Below, piece after piece: positions 1 to 16,077 of a stretch of DNA of 64,000 nucleotides. The translations under genes and the position numbers were made by a program. The notes beneath the pieces were generated by a model. The model made no database searches. It was not told the origin of the DNA and saw only the letters and a program-made list of their open reading frames with translations. Source of the DNA: Puniceibacterium sediminis (lineage in GTDB: Bacteria; Pseudomonadota; Alphaproteobacteria; Rhodobacterales; Rhodobacteraceae); NCBI RefSeq assembly GCF_900188035.1, contig NZ_FZNN01000002.1, forward strand, positions 186,001 through 250,000. Reading direction: 5' to 3'. Within the stretch, counting starts at the first letter, position 1. Every line of letters begins with the position of its first letter.

Positions 1-4095
<4,095 letters not shown>

Positions 4096-4154
4096 CACCA
4101 AAATTTTTCACGGAAAAATTTTGGTGGCGAGGTTCTTCGTACGAGAAACCTCGC
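4096..4154 (+). repeat. Tandem double hairpin between rpoB and rpoC
   Basis: Begins at the base after the rpoB stop codon. The first hairpin has perfect 13-bp arms (4096-4108 and 4114-4126, core CCAAAATTTTT/AAAAATTTTGG) with a 5-nt loop. A second hairpin follows at once (4127-4140 and 4141-4154) with two mismatches in 14 bp. No U-tract follows, so a simple terminator is unlikely. The first hairpin resembles those at 22736, 29528, 35367 and 50224; the second does not share their CCAAG arm. Confidence 0.75.
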
Positions 4155-4194
4155 GCCCGTCCCAGTCTTCCCACCCGATATTCGAGGTATCAAA

Positions 4195-7100
4195 ATGAAC
4201 CAGGAACTGACAAACAACCCGTTCAACCCGGTCGCTCCGGCAAAGACGTTTGACGAGATCAAGGTTTCGCTCGCGTCGCCGGAACGGATTCTGTCGTGGT
4301 CGTTCGGCGAGATCAAGAAGCCTGAAACCATCAACTACCGGACGTTCAAGCCCGAGCGTGACGGCCTGTTCTGTGCGCGTATCTTTGGCCCGATCAAGGA
4401 TTACGAATGCCTTTGCGGCAAGTACAAGCGGATGAAGTACCGTGGCGTCGTCTGCGAAAAGTGCGGCGTCGAAGTGACCCTGCAGAAGGTCCGCCGCGAG
4501 CGGATGGGCCACATCGAACTGGCTGCACCCTGCGCGCACATCTGGTTCCTGAAGTCGCTGCCGTCGCGCATCGGTCTGATGCTGGACATGACCCTGCGCG
4601 ATCTTGAGCGTGTTCTGTACTTCGAGAACTACGTGGTGATCGAGCCGGGCCTGACGGATCTTACCTACGGTCAGATGCTGACCGAAGAAGAGTTCATGGA
4701 TGCCCAGGACCAGTACGGCATGGACGCCTTCACGGCCAATATCGGCGCTGAAGCGATCCGCGAAATGCTGGCAGCAATCGACCTTGAGCAGGAGGCCGAC
4801 ACTCTTCGCGCCGACCTCAAGGAAGCGACAGGCGAGCTGAAGCCCAAGAAAATCATCAAGCGCCTCAAGGTGGTGGAATCCTTCCTGGAATCCGGCAACC
4901 GTCCCGAGTGGATGGTTCTGACCGTCATTCCGGTCATTCCGCCCGAGTTGCGGCCGCTGGTGCCGCTGGATGGTGGCCGCTTCGCGACCTCCGACCTTAA
5001 CGATCTTTACCGTCGCGTGATCAACCGGAACAACCGTCTCAAGCGGCTGATCGAACTGCGTGCGCCCGACATCATCGTGCGTAACGAAAAGCGGATGCTG
5101 CAGGAATCTGTTGACGCCCTGTTTGACAACGGGCGTCGTGGCCGCGTCATCACCGGTGCAAACAAGCGTCCCCTCAAATCCCTGAGCGACATGCTCAAGG
5201 GCAAGCAGGGTCGCTTCCGCCAGAACCTTTTGGGCAAGCGCGTCGACTTTTCGGGTCGTTCGGTCATTGTGACCGGTCCGGAGCTCAAGCTGCACCAGTG
5301 CGGTCTGCCGAAGAAAATGGCGCTCGAACTCTTCAAGCCGTTCATCTATTCGCGGCTCGAGGCCAAGGGCCTGTCCAGCACCGTCAAACAGGCCAAGAAA
5401 CTGGTTGAGAAAGAGCGCCCCGAGGTTTGGGACATTCTGGATGAGGTAATCCGCGAACACCCGGTCATGCTCAACCGTGCGCCGACGCTGCACCGTCTGG
5501 GCATCCAGGCGTTCGAACCCCAGCTGATCGAAGGCAAGGCAATCCAGCTGCACCCGCTGGTCTGCTCGGCCTTCAACGCCGACTTTGACGGTGACCAGAT
5601 GGCCGTGCACGTCCCGCTGAGCCTTGAGGCACAGCTGGAAGCGCGCGTTCTGATGATGTCGACGAACAACGTTCTGTCGCCTGCAAACGGCGCACCGATC
5701 ATTGTTCCGTCGCAGGATATGATCCTCGGTATCTACTACGTCACGATTGCCCGCGATGGCATGAAAGGCGAAGGCATGAAGTTCTCTTCCATCGAGGAAG
5801 TCGAACATGCGCTGAACGCCAAAGAGGTGCACCTGCACGCCAAGATCGAATGCCGCGTCACCCAGATCGACGAAGAAGGCAACGAGATCATCAAACGCTA
5901 CGAAACCACACCTGGTCGCGTCCGTCTTGGTGCCCTGCTGCCGATGAACGCCAAGGCGCCGTTCGACCTCGTGAACAACCTGCTTCGCAAGAAGGACGTT
6001 CAGAAGGTCATCGACACCGTCTACCGCTACTGCGGTCAGAAAGAGTCGGTCATCTTCTGCGATCAGATCATGACCATGGGCTTCCGCGAGGCGTTCAAGG
6101 CCGGCATTTCCTTCGGCAAGGACGACATGGTCGTGCCGGAAACAAAATGGCCGATCGTCGAAGAGACCCGCACCCAGGTCAAGGATTTCGAACAGCAGTA
6201 CATGGACGGCCTGATCACTCAGGGCGAAAAGTACAACAAGGTTGTCGATGCCTGGTCCAAGTGTAACGACAAGGTCACCGATGCGATGATGTCGACCATC
6301 TCGGCCTCCAAGACCGATGTCGATGGCTCGGAAATGGAACCGAACTCGGTGTACATGATGGCCCACTCCGGTGCGCGTGGTTCTGTCACACAGATGAAGC
6401 AGCTGGGCGGTATGCGTGGCCTGATGGCCAAGCCGAACGGCGACATCATCGAGACGCCAATCATCTCGAACTTCAAGGAAGGTCTGACCGTTCTTGAATA
6501 CTTCAACTCAACCCACGGCGCCCGTAAGGGTCTGTCCGACACCGCTCTGAAGACGGCGAACTCGGGTTACCTGACCCGTCGTCTGGTGGACGTCGCGCAG
6601 GATTGCATCGTGCGCATGAAGGACTGTGGCACCGACAAGGCGATCACCGCCGAAGCGGCTGTCAACGATGGTGAGGTTGTGTCGTCCCTAGCAGAGCGTG
6701 TGCTGGGCCGTGTGACGGCTGAAACCGTCTATCGTCCAGGCACCGAAGAAGTGCTGGTCAAGGACGGTCAGCTGATCGACGAACGTCTGGCAGATATCGT
6801 GGACGAAGCGGCGGTACAGACCATGCGCATCCGTTCGCCCCTGACCTGTGAGGCCGAAGAGGGCGTGTGCGCCACGTGCTACGGTCGTGACCTTGCACGC
6901 GGTACGCTGGTCAACCACGGCGAAGCTGTCGGCATCATCGCCGCACAGTCCATCGGCGAACCGGGCACACAGCTGACGATGCGGACCTTCCACATCGGCG
7001 GCGTTGCACAGGGTGGCCAGCAGTCGTTCCTCGAGGCATCTCAGGCGGGCATCATCACCTTCGAGGGTGCTCTGACGCTGCAGAACTCCAACGACGAGAC

Positions 7101-8436
7101 ACTGGTCATGGGCCGCGGCATGAAGCTGCGGATCATGGACGAGCATGGTGCCGAACGCGCCAGCCACAAGGTCGGCTATGGCACCAAGCTGTTTGTCAAA
7201 GAGGGCGACACTGTTGCCCGCGGCGACAAGCTGTTCGAATGGGATCCCTACACCCTGCCGATCATCGCCGAAAAAGACGGCATGGCGCGTCACGTCGACC
7301 TCGTGAACGGTATTGCCGTGCGCGAAGAGACTGACGATGCGACAGGCATGACCCAGAAGATCGTCTCTGACTGGCGCGCGGCCCCCAAGGGCAACGAGCT
7401 CAAGCCCGAGATCATTCTGGTCGACGCAGATGGCGAACCGGTCCGCAACGACGCGGGTAACCCGGTGACCTATGCGATGTCAGTTGACGCGATCCTTTCG
7501 GTCGAAGACGGTCAGGACGTCAAGGCCGGTGACGTCGTCGCGCGTATCCCGCGCGAAGGCGCCAAGACCAAGGACATCACCGGTGGTCTGCCGCGTGTGG
7601 CCGAACTCTTTGAGGCACGTCGCCCCAAGGACCACGCCATCATCGCGGAAATCGACGGCTATGTGCGGTTCGGCAAGGACTACAAGAACAAGCGCCGCAT
7701 CAGCATCGAGCCGGTGGACGACAGCCTGTCGCCCGTCGAGTACATGGTTCCCAAGGGCAAACACATCCCGGTTGCCGAAGGCGACTATGTGACCAAGGGC
7801 GACTACATCATGGACGGTAACCCCGCGCCGCACGACATCCTCGCCATCATGGGGATCGAGGCGCTGGCGAACTACATGATCGACGAAGTGCAGGATGTTT
7901 ATCGTCTGCAGGGCGTGAAGATCAACGACAAGCACGTTGAGGTCATCGTTCGTCAGATGCTGCAGAAGTGGGAGATCCAGGACTCTGGCGACACCACCCT
8001 GCTCAAGGGCGAACATGTCGACAAGGCCGAGTTCGATGCCGCCAACGAAAAGGCGATCAAGAAGAACGGCCGCCCCGCACAGGGCGAACCGATCCTTCTG
8101 GGCATCACCAAGGCGTCGCTGCAAACTCGCAGCTTCATCTCGGCTGCGTCCTTCCAGGAAACCACGCGCGTCCTGACTGAGGCCTCGGTCCAGGGTAAGA
8201 GAGACAAGCTCGTGGGTCTGAAAGAGAACGTGATCGTCGGTCGGCTGATCCCCGCCGGTACCGGTGGTGCAACACAGGCCGTCCGTCGCATCGCGACCGA
8301 GCGGGACACAGTCGTCATCGACGCGCGTCGTCTGGAGGCTGAGTCGGCTGCCGCCCTCGCAGCGCCAATCCCGGAGTCTGTGGCTGAAGATCAAACCGAT
8401 ACGGTCGTAGTCGACACGCCGGAGAGCAACGACTAA
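4195..8436 (+). CDS. rpoC: RNA polymerase subunit beta prime
   Basis: Largest catalytic subunit of RNA polymerase, 1413 aa. The N-terminal zinc-binding cysteines are visible at C72, C74, C87 and C90. The catalytic Mg-binding loop NADFDGDQ lies at residues 461-468 (nt 5575 on), and the trigger-loop and bridge-helix region and the second cysteine cluster ([13 protein letters not shown]) follow. The ATG at 4195 gives [12 protein letters not shown], the usual alphaproteobacterial N-terminus. It is co-directional with rpoB and is closed by an intrinsic terminator 27 bp after its stop. Confidence 0.99.
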   Translation: MNQELTNNPFNPVAPAKTFDEIKVSLASPERILSWSFGEIKKPETINYRTFKPERDGLFCARIFGPIKDYECLCGKYKRMKYRGVVCEKCGVEVTLQKVRRERMGHIELAAPCAHIWFLKSLPSRIGLMLDMTLRDLERVLYFENYVVIEPGLTDLTYGQMLTEEEFMDAQDQYGMDAFTANIGAEAIREMLAAIDLEQEADTLRADLKEATGELKPKKIIKRLKVVESFLESGNRPEWMVLTVIPVIPPELRPLVPLDGGRFATSDLNDLYRRVINRNNRLKRLIELRAPDIIVRNEKRMLQESVDALFDNGRRGRVITGANKRPLKSLSDMLKGKQGRFRQNLLGKRVDFSGRSVIVTGPELKLHQCGLPKKMALELFKPFIYSRLEAKGLSSTVKQAKKLVEKERPEVWDILDEVIREHPVMLNRAPTLHRLGIQAFEPQLIEGKAIQLHPLVCSAFNADFDGDQMAVHVPLSLEAQLEARVLMMSTNNVLSPANGAPIIVPSQDMILGIYYVTIARDGMKGEGMKFSSIEEVEHALNAKEVHLHAKIECRVTQIDEEGNEIIKRYETTPGRVRLGALLPMNAKAPFDLVNNLLRKKDVQKVIDTVYRYCGQKESVIFCDQIMTMGFREAFKAGISFGKDDMVVPETKWPIVEETRTQVKDFEQQYMDGLITQGEKYNKVVDAWSKCNDKVTDAMMSTISASKTDVDGSEMEPNSVYMMAHSGARGSVTQMKQLGGMRGLMAKPNGDIIETPIISNFKEGLTVLEYFNSTHGARKGLSDTALKTANSGYLTRRLVDVAQDCIVRMKDCGTDKAITAEAAVNDGEVVSSLAERVLGRVTAETVYRPGTEEVLVKDGQLIDERLADIVDEAAVQTMRIRSPLTCEAEEGVCATCYGRDLARGTLVNHGEAVGIIAAQSIGEPGTQLTMRTFHIGGVAQGGQQSFLEASQAGIITFEGALTLQNSNDETLVMGRGMKLRIMDEHGAERASHKVGYGTKLFVKEGDTVARGDKLFEWDPYTLPIIAEKDGMARHVDLVNGIAVREETDDATGMTQKIVSDWRAAPKGNELKPEIILVDADGEPVRNDAGNPVTYAMSVDAILSVEDGQDVKAGDVVARIPREGAKTKDITGGLPRVAELFEARRPKDHAIIAEIDGYVRFGKDYKNKRRISIEPVDDSLSPVEYMVPKGKHIPVAEGDYVTKGDYIMDGNPAPHDILAIMGIEALANYMIDEVQDVYRLQGVKINDKHVEVIVRQMLQKWEIQDSGDTTLLKGEHVDKAEFDAANEKAIKKNGRPAQGEPILLGITKASLQTRSFISAASFQETTRVLTEASVQGKRDKLVGLKENVIVGRLIPAGTGGATQAVRRIATERDTVVIDARRLEAESAAALAAPIPESVAEDQTDTVVVDTPESND

Positions 8437-8462
8437 GGCACCCCTTCGGTCAGTTGAAAATC

Positions 8463-8497
8463 AAAGGCCTCCGTGCGGACAGCACGGGGGCCTTTTC
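8463..8497 (+). terminator. Intrinsic terminator after rpoC
   Basis: 14-bp stem (8463-8476 with 8482-8495, one G-T mismatch), 5-nt loop GGACA, ending in a short T run. It sits 27 bp after the rpoC stop and closes the rpoBC unit. The remaining bases to 8837 hold no gene I can support. Confidence 0.85.
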
Positions 8498-8837
8498 TAT
8501 AGTGAAATAATAATAGGCGTGTCGCTCAATGACGGCGCCCGCCAGACAACGGCACGGATTCAGCCCCTCTATCGGTCGAGATGACCCGGCGCTGAATAGC
8601 GAAGCGCAGTGCCGGAAAGTGCGTGAAACGAGGGATACCCTAATGTCTGAGAAGTTTATCACGCACTTGGTTTACGTATGAAGCGGGTCGCAAATATCCG
8701 CAGAAGGGGCAGGGTCCCGTGCCATTAGCGCGAAATTCCAATCTCGAAAACACCTCAAGGAGGCGCATTCTTGTAATTCGGCTATTCTCGCGGCTGAGGC
8801 CAAGCCGTGAAGCTCATCCCGGTGGTGGTTGCCGCGG

Positions 8838-9839
8838 TCAAACCGGCATCGACCTTTCAGGAACCGACAGGCGATAGACAAAGCTTTCCGCGCTGAATTC
8901 GCGCACCGCTTCGGCCTGCAACTGGCGCGGCACGATCGTGTCGAGGATCATGGAACCGAAGCCGGAACGCTCTGGCTCCTTCTCCACCAGAATTCCGCCT
9001 TCGCGCCATTCGAGATCGTAGCCGGACGGTCCGATCCTGTTCCACTTGATTGCCAGACGGCCTTCCGGGTTTTTGAGCGCGCCGTATTTGACCGAATTCG
9101 TGGTCAGCTCGTGCACGGCCAGCGTCAGGATCTGCGCCTCGTCCGCAGTCAGGTGGATTTCCCCGCCCATCATGTCGATCTGACCGGCGTCGGCCTCGAA
9201 GTGGTCGGCCAGCTGGCGCGACAGGATCGATTCGATGGTCATGCGGTCCCAGTTGTTGCCGGTCAGATAGGAATGGGTGCGGGCCAGGGCCTGCAAGCGT
9301 CCCTCGAACCGATTCAGGAAATCCGGCAGGTCATCTGCATTGTTCGCCGTCCGCCGTGCTATGACGGACACCAGACTGAGGATATTGCCCACCCTGTGCT
9401 GCAACTCTGCGGCAATGGTCTCCTTCAGCCGCTCGGCCTTGACCTCCTGGGTGACGTCCAGCGCCTTCTGGATCATGAAACGGATTTCGCCGTCCGGACC
9501 GGGAACCGGGTGATGGATGCTGGTCCACCAGATCTCACGCATTTCCGGGCCGTCCGGGGTATCAATCGGGATCGAAAACGGAATTTTGACAAGACTGTTC
9601 TTTTCGCCATTCAGCGCCTTTTGAAACGCCCCGCGCAGCATTTCCAAGCGTTCGGGTTCTTCTGGGAAGGCGTCAAAAACGAATTTCCCTCTGAGTTCCT
9701 CCATGCTGCGCTGGACGACATCCAGATAAGAGTCGGACGCGGTGACGATCTTCATATCCCGGTCCAGCACAAGGCAGGGCGCCGGGACGTGCTTGAATAC
9801 CTGCACGAAATCCAACATGTCGGCTGATGTGTCGCGCAT
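8838..9839 (-). CDS. PAS-containing HWE/HisKA_2-type sensor histidine kinase
   Basis: Probable soluble sensor kinase of 333 aa. An N-terminal PAS-like region (about residues 5-130) is followed by the phospho-acceptor box ELQHRVGNILSLV, an N-box HELTTNSVKYGAL and a WREGG segment, features of the HWE/HisKA_2 kinases common in Alphaproteobacteria, often linked to light or general-stress signalling. No transmembrane segment is seen. The start at 9839 (MRDTSADMLD) is chosen because AGAGGAAG lies just upstream; a longer frame to 9884 lacks a ribosome site. No response regulator is adjacent, so its partner is unknown. Confidence 0.85.
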   Translation of the reverse strand: MRDTSADMLDFVQVFKHVPAPCLVLDRDMKIVTASDSYLDVVQRSMEELRGKFVFDAFPEEPERLEMLRGAFQKALNGEKNSLVKIPFSIPIDTPDGPEMREIWWTSIHHPVPGPDGEIRFMIQKALDVTQEVKAERLKETIAAELQHRVGNILSLVSVIARRTANNADDLPDFLNRFEGRLQALARTHSYLTGNNWDRMTIESILSRQLADHFEADAGQIDMMGGEIHLTADEAQILTLAVHELTTNSVKYGALKNPEGRLAIKWNRIGPSGYDLEWREGGILVEKEPERSGFGSMILDTIVPRQLQAEAVREFSAESFVYRLSVPERSMPV

Positions 9840-10215
9840 GATCTTCCTCTTACAAAAGCCGTTGGGCGCAGAAGATTGATACAACCAGAAATGAACATAT
9901 ACGGCAAGCTGTCACCCACCAAAGGTTTCGCTTTGTACGGTTAAATCGCTGATGACCCCACGTCGCGTTGGCGCGGGTAGCAGTGTGTCTCGGCAGGGCG
10001 CCCCTAAGGTTGCGCCAGAGGTGATCATGCCAGTCCGTAGTGCGCGATGGGCAGGGATAAGGGGATGCCCGCAAATGCGCGCAGGACATCTTTTGTAGAT
10101 CCGTGAAACAGTCATCCGAGGCGACGGGCACTATGGTCGCTACAGCTGAATGATGGTATATATAACAGGGAAGAAAATCGCAGTGTCATTGAGCGAAAGC
10201 AAGTATGCGGTGCTG
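9840..10215. other. Intergenic region, no gene seen
   Basis: Space between the divergent kinase gene and the rpsL leader. I see no convincing ORF, tRNA or repeat in it. It must contain the kinase promoter. Confidence 0.5.
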
Positions 10216-10244
10216 TTGACAACCCCTGCGACTCCCCATATACG
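10216..10244 (+). promoter_or_regulatory. Sigma-70-type promoter of the rpsL (str) unit
   Basis: TTGACA at 10216-10221, a 17-bp spacer, then TATACG at 10239-10244. The -35 is perfect and the spacing ideal; transcription should start near 10251. It reads into the leader ORF, the terminator at 10345 and then rpsL. Confidence 0.75.
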
Positions 10245-10264
10245 CCCGCTATCTCGGAGACGGG

Positions 10265-10321
10265 ATGCATTGCATCCGACGTCCGATCTACAGAACTGAA
10301 GCGGTCAAGATCCGGGCCTAA
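10265..10321 (+). CDS. 18-codon leader peptide upstream of rpsL
   Basis: A short frame encoding MHCIRRPIYRTEAVKIRA and ending in TAA. GGAG at 10256-10259 is placed 5 nt before the ATG, and the ORF starts about 14 nt after the predicted transcription start. A small palindrome (GGATGCA at 10263, TGCATCC at 10271) covers the start codon. A second stem (10309-10317 with 10324-10332, one mismatch) covers the stop codon, and an intrinsic terminator follows 24 nt later. The layout matches a translated attenuator leader. It could instead be a small independent gene. I know of no described family for the peptide; function is inferred from layout only. Confidence 0.5.
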   Translation: MHCIRRPIYRTEAVKIRA

Positions 10322-10344
10322 TCGCCCCGATCCTCTGGAAACCC

Positions 10345-10384
10345 CCGCGTCGTTCCCGCAATTGGGGAACGCATGCGGTTTTTT
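10345..10384 (+). terminator. Intrinsic terminator inside the rpsL leader
   Basis: Stem CCGC plus CGTTCCC (10345-10357) pairs with GGGAACG plus GCGG (10365-10378) around a small internal loop, and six T follow at 10379-10384. It lies between the promoter and rpsL, so it either attenuates the operon or ends a separate transcript of about 135 nt. Between it and rpsL lie two further small hairpins (GTGCAC pair at 10416-10432; TTGCG/CGCAA at 10442-10455). Confidence 0.75.
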
Positions 10385-10527
10385 GCGTCGCACGCTAACG
10401 TGACGTGTCAATGTCGTGCACCCGATGTGCACAAAGGTGACTTGCGGACGCGCAAGGCGCTGTAACTGAAACCCGCACGGGGCAACTCGTGCACCACATA
10501 TGTGAGCTACACGGGGAAAGAACCGGA

Positions 10528-10899
10528 ATGCCAACGATCCAACAGCTGATCCGCAAGCCGCGGCAGCCGAAAGTCAAGCGCTCGAAGTCGATGCACCTTG
10601 AGCAGTGCCCTCAGAAACGTGGCGTGTGCACACGCGTCTACACAACCACGCCGAAGAAGCCGAACTCGGCCATGCGGAAAGTCGCCAAGGTCCGTCTGAC
10701 TAATGGCTTCGAGGTCATCAGCTACATTCCTGGCGAAAGTCACAACCTTCAGGAACACTCTGTGGTTCTGATCCGTGGCGGTCGTGTAAAAGACCTTCCC
10801 GGTGTGCGTTATCACATCCTGCGCGGTGTTCTGGATACCCAGGGCGTCAAGGACCGCAAACAGCGTCGCTCCAAGTATGGCGCGAAGCGTCCGAAATAA
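10528..10899 (+). CDS. rpsL: 30S ribosomal protein S12
   Basis: S12 of the ribosomal decoding centre, 123 aa. The start at 10528 ([13 protein letters not shown]) is preceded by GGGGAAAG; an upstream in-frame ATG at 10489 would add a non-homologous extension. The conserved loop [17 protein letters not shown] carries the lysines at 43-44 that are typical of streptomycin-sensitive S12, and the second loop [13 protein letters not shown] is also normal. It is the first structural gene of the str unit, 12 bp before rpsG. Confidence 0.98.
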   Translation: MPTIQQLIRKPRQPKVKRSKSMHLEQCPQKRGVCTRVYTTTPKKPNSAMRKVAKVRLTNGFEVISYIPGESHNLQEHSVVLIRGGRVKDLPGVRYHILRGVLDTQGVKDRKQRRSKYGAKRPK

Positions 10900-10911
10900 G
10901 AGGGTATTTAG

Positions 10912-11382
<471 letters not shown>

Positions 11383-11406
11383 CCCATAAGTCAAAGGACC
11401 GACCCA

Positions 11407-13530
11407 ATGGCACGCGATTATCCCCTTCAGCGCTACCGGAACTTCGGGATCATGGCCCACATCGATGCGGGCAAGACCACGACGACCGAGCGTATTCTCT
11501 TCTACACCGGAAAGTCCCACAAGATCGGCGAAGTCCACGACGGCGCCGCGACAATGGACTGGATGGAGCAGGAGCAGGAACGCGGTATCACGATCACTTC
11601 CGCCGCGACGACCACTTTCTGGCAGCGCCAGGAAGATCCGACCGTTGAAGGGACGTCCGACACCAAGTACCGCTTCAACATCATCGACACTCCCGGCCAC
11701 GTCGATTTCACCATCGAGGTCGAGCGTTCGCTCGCCGTTCTCGACGGCGCGATCTGCCTGCTGGACGGTAACGCCGGCGTCGAGCCGCAGACCGAAACAG
11801 TCTGGCGTCAGGCCGACCGTTACAAGGTTCCGCGGATCGTCTTCGTCAACAAGATGGACAAGATCGGTGCTGACTTCTTCAACTGCGTGAAGATGATCAA
11901 GGACCGTACCGGTGCCATTCCTGCGCCCATCGCGCTGCCGATCGGTGCCGAAGACAAGCTCGAAGGCATTATCGATCTGCTGAAGATGGAAGAGTGGGTT
12001 TGGGAAGGTGAAGACCTGGGCGCGTCCTGGGTTCGTAAGCCGATCCGTCCCGAGCTTCAGGACATGGCCGACGAATGGCGTGCGAACCTCATCGAGGTTG
12101 CCGTCGAAGTCGACGACGAAGCGATGGAAAAGTACCTTGATGGCGTCATGCCGGACGAGGCGACTCTGCGTAAGCTGATCCGTAAGGGCACACTGGAACT
12201 GGCGTTCGTGCCGGTCGCCGCTGGTTCCGCGTTCAAGAACAAGGGCGTACAGCCCCTCCTGAACGCCGTGATCGACTTCCTGCCGTCGCCGCTGGATGTG
12301 CCCGCCTACATGGGCTTCTCCCCTGATGACGAGACCGAGACACGTAACATCGCGCGTCACGCCGATGATTCCGAGCCTTTCTCGGGCCTTGCGTTCAAGA
12401 TCATGAACGACCCTTTTGTTGGTTCGCTGACATTTACCCGGATCTATTCGGGTACGCTTAAAAAGGGCGACGGGATCCTGAACACGACCAAGGGCAAGAA
12501 AGAGCGCATCGGTCGTATGATGATGATGCACGCCATTGATCGCGAAGAGATCGAAGAAGCGTTTGCTGGCGACATCATCGCGCTTGCGGGTCTCAAGGAC
12601 ACCACAACTGGTGACACCCTTTCGGACGCGCAGCACCGTGTTGTTCTGGAAACGATGACCTTCCCCGATCCGGTCATCGAGATCGCAGTCGAGCCCAAGA
12701 CCAAGGCCGACCAGGAAAAGATGTCTGCCGGTCTGGCCCGTCTGGCCGCCGAAGACCCCTCGTTCCGCGTCGAGACAGATCTTGAGTCCGGTCAGATCAT
12801 CATGAAGGGCATGGGCGAACTTCACCTCGATATTCTGGTTGATCGTCTCAAGCGTGAATTCAAGGTCGAGGCCAACATCGGTGCCCCGCAGGTTGCTTAT
12901 CGCGAGACAATCGATCGTGAAGTAGAGCATACCTACACCCACAAGAAGCAGTCGGGTGGTTCGGGTCAGTTCGCCGAGGTCAAGCTGATCATCTCGCCAA
13001 CAGAGCCGGGCGAAGGTTATTCGTTCGAATCCAAGATCGTTGGTGGTGCTGTTCCCAAGGAATACATCCCGGGCGTCGAAAAGGGTATCAAGTCGGTGAT
13101 GGACTCCGGTCCTCTGGCAGGCTTCCCCGTGATCGACTTCAAGGTCCAGTTGATCGACGGCAAGTTCCACGACGTCGACTCTTCGGTTCTGGCCTTCGAA
13201 ATCGCCGGTCGCATGGGCATGCGTGAAGGTATGCGCAAGGCTGGTGCCAAGCTGCTCGAACCGATTATGAAGGTCGAAGTGGTGACACCGGAAGAGTATA
13301 CCGGCAACGTGATCGGCGATCTTACATCCCGTCGTGGCCAGGTGACTGGTCAGGAAAGCCGCGGCAACGCCGTTGCGATCGCTTCGATGGTGCCGCTGGC
13401 CAACATGTTCGGCTACATCAACAACCTGCGCTCCATGTCTTCGGGCCGCGCGCAGTTCACGATGCAGTTTGACCATTACGATCCGGTTCCGCAGAACATC
13501 TCGGACGAGATCCAGAAAAAATTCGCATAA
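11407..13530 (+). CDS. fusA: Elongation factor G
   Basis: Translocase GTPase of 707 aa. The P-loop [12 protein letters not shown] is at residues 17-28, the switch [10 protein letters not shown] and the NKMD base-recognition motif follow, and domains II-V run to the C-terminus ([20 protein letters not shown]). The start ATG at 11407 gives [12 protein letters not shown]. It is part of rpsL-rpsG-fusA-tuf, with an unusual nested palindrome between it and tuf. Confidence 0.99.
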   Translation: MARDYPLQRYRNFGIMAHIDAGKTTTTERILFYTGKSHKIGEVHDGAATMDWMEQEQERGITITSAATTTFWQRQEDPTVEGTSDTKYRFNIIDTPGHVDFTIEVERSLAVLDGAICLLDGNAGVEPQTETVWRQADRYKVPRIVFVNKMDKIGADFFNCVKMIKDRTGAIPAPIALPIGAEDKLEGIIDLLKMEEWVWEGEDLGASWVRKPIRPELQDMADEWRANLIEVAVEVDDEAMEKYLDGVMPDEATLRKLIRKGTLELAFVPVAAGSAFKNKGVQPLLNAVIDFLPSPLDVPAYMGFSPDDETETRNIARHADDSEPFSGLAFKIMNDPFVGSLTFTRIYSGTLKKGDGILNTTKGKKERIGRMMMMHAIDREEIEEAFAGDIIALAGLKDTTTGDTLSDAQHRVVLETMTFPDPVIEIAVEPKTKADQEKMSAGLARLAAEDPSFRVETDLESGQIIMKGMGELHLDILVDRLKREFKVEANIGAPQVAYRETIDREVEHTYTHKKQSGGSGQFAEVKLIISPTEPGEGYSFESKIVGGAVPKEYIPGVEKGIKSVMDSGPLAGFPVIDFKVQLIDGKFHDVDSSVLAFEIAGRMGMREGMRKAGAKLLEPIMKVEVVTPEEYTGNVIGDLTSRRGQVTGQESRGNAVAIASMVPLANMFGYINNLRSMSSGRAQFTMQFDHYDPVPQNISDEIQKKFA

Positions 13531-13532
13531 CG

Positions 13533-13594
13533 GGATGGCGGGGTGAACCCCGCCCTACCCACCACTACGTAGGGCGGGGGCTACCCCGCCATCC
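13533..13594. repeat. 62-bp nested inverted repeat between fusA and tuf
   Basis: Two 26-bp arms (13533-13558 and 13569-13594) match at 23 of 26 positions when one is reverse-complemented, around a 10-nt loop. Each arm also folds on itself (GGCGGGGTgaACCCCGCC in the left, GGCGGGGgctaCCCCGCC in the right), so the DNA or RNA can form either one long stem or two short ones. It starts 3 nt after the fusA stop and ends before the AGGAGG of tuf. No U-tract follows. Confidence 0.8.
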
Positions 13595-13614
13595 AGGAAA
13601 GACAGGAGGCCATC

Positions 13615-14790
<1,176 letters not shown>

Positions 14791-14941
14791 GGCGTCTCCC
14801 GGGTGCGCGTCACAGCGCACCCACGGAACCACCCCTCGTTAGGTGTGCAGCCTTTGCGCACCTCAGAAATACGGGTTCGATGAGGGGGCAGGATGATCCT
14901 GCCTCCTCCTCTCAACTCAAACGCCGCGAAAGGCCAAGATC

Positions 14942-15250
14942 ATGCAAAGCCAGAACATTCGCATTCGGCTCAAGGCTTTCGACTACCGCGTCCTGGATGC
15001 CAGCACGCAGGAAATCGTTAACACAGCCAAGCGGACAGGTGCCGCAGTACGCGGGCCCATCCCGCTTCCGAACAAGATCGAGAAATTCACTGTTCTGCGT
15101 GGACCCCACGTAAACAAGAAATCCCGTGACCAGTTCGAAATCCGGACGCACAAGCGTCTTTTGGACATCGTTGATCCGACCCCCCAGACCGTGGACGCGC
15201 TGATGAAGCTCGACCTCGCCGCTGGTGTGGATGTCGAGATCAAGGTTTAA
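14942..15250 (+). CDS. rpsJ: 30S ribosomal protein S10
   Basis: S10 (NusE), a 30S head protein and antitermination factor partner; 102 aa, [19 protein letters not shown], with the conserved loop [22 protein letters not shown] split over residues 39-60. The ATG at 14942 is preceded by AAAGG. First gene of the S10 set here, 14 bp before rplC. Confidence 0.98.
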   Translation: MQSQNIRIRLKAFDYRVLDASTQEIVNTAKRTGAAVRGPIPLPNKIEKFTVLRGPHVNKKSRDQFEIRTHKRLLDIVDPTPQTVDALMKLDLAAGVDVEIKV

Positions 15251-15264
15251 GGGAGCAGATACAG

Positions 15265-16077
15265 ATGCGCTCTGGAATCATAGCAAAGAAAGTCGGCATG
15301 ACCCGGCTTTTCATGGAAGACGGCAAGCAGATCCCTGTAACCGTTCTTCATGTCGATAACCTTCAGGTCGTGGCGCAGCGTACAGCTGATGCACACGGAT
15401 ACTCGGCTGTTCAGCTGGGTACCGGCACGATCAAGGCGAAAAACGTAAGCCAGGCGATGCGCGGACACTTTGCCGTCGCCAAGGTAGAACCCAAGCGCAA
15501 GGTCGCTGAGTTTCGCGTTGCTCCCGAGAACCTCATCGCCGTTGGCGAAGAGATCACGGCCGACCATTACTTTGAAGGTCAGTACGTGGACGTTTCCGGG
15601 ACCTCGATCGGTAAGGGTTTCGCCGGTGCCATGAAGCGGCACAACTTTGGCGGCCTGCGCGCCTCGCACGGTGTCTCCGTGTCGCACCGTTCGCACGGTT
15701 CGACCGGTCAGTGTCAGGATCCGGGCAAGGTTTTCAAAGGCAAGAAAATGGCCGGCCACATGGGTGCCGCCAAGGTAACGACGCAGAACCTGCAAGTGGT
15801 CAAGACCGATGCCGAGCGTGGCATCATCATGATCAAGGGCGCTGTGCCGGGCTCCAAGGGTGGTTGGGTGACAATCAAGGACGCGGTCAAGAAGCCGACG
15901 CCCGAGAACGTCATTCTGCCCGCAGGCCTGCGTTCCGCCGCTGAAGAAGCCAAGAAGATGGCCGAAGAAGCAGCCGCAGCAGCAGCAGAAGCAGCAGCCG
16001 CAGCAGCCGAGGCAGCAGCGGCAGAGGCAGCCGCAGCAGCAGAAGCCGCAGCTGAGAAGAAGGAAGGCGACGAATGA
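15265..16077 (+). CDS. rplC: 50S ribosomal protein L3 with alanine-rich C-terminal tail
   Basis: L3, an early 50S assembly protein near the peptidyl-transferase centre. The core ([20 protein letters not shown] ... [27 protein letters not shown]) is normal. The protein is 270 aa, longer than the roughly 210 aa of E. coli L3. The excess is a tail of about 45 residues made almost only of Ala, Glu and Lys, encoded by near-repeated GCA/GCC/GAA triplets at 15940-16074 and ending KKEGDE. The tail is probably helical or disordered. The gene overlaps rplD by 4 bp (ATGA). Confidence 0.97.
   Translation: MRSGIIAKKVGMTRLFMEDGKQIPVTVLHVDNLQVVAQRTADAHGYSAVQLGTGTIKAKNVSQAMRGHFAVAKVEPKRKVAEFRVAPENLIAVGEEITADHYFEGQYVDVSGTSIGKGFAGAMKRHNFGGLRASHGVSVSHRSHGSTGQCQDPGKVFKGKKMAGHMGAAKVTTQNLQVVKTDAERGIIMIKGAVPGSKGGWVTIKDAVKKPTPENVILPAGLRSAAEEAKKMAEEAAAAAAEAAAAAAEAAAAEAAAAAEAAAEKKEGDE

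Noticed and set aside
4108-6366. 752-codon open frame on the minus strand inside rpoC
   Set aside because: Antisense to a certain gene; the low-stop frame follows from GC-rich codon bias, and the translation is not like any protein I know.
14791-14941. Possible tRNA or small RNA between tuf and rpsJ because of several hairpins
   Set aside because: No cloverleaf, no T-loop sequence and no T-run after the stems; only simple stems are visible.
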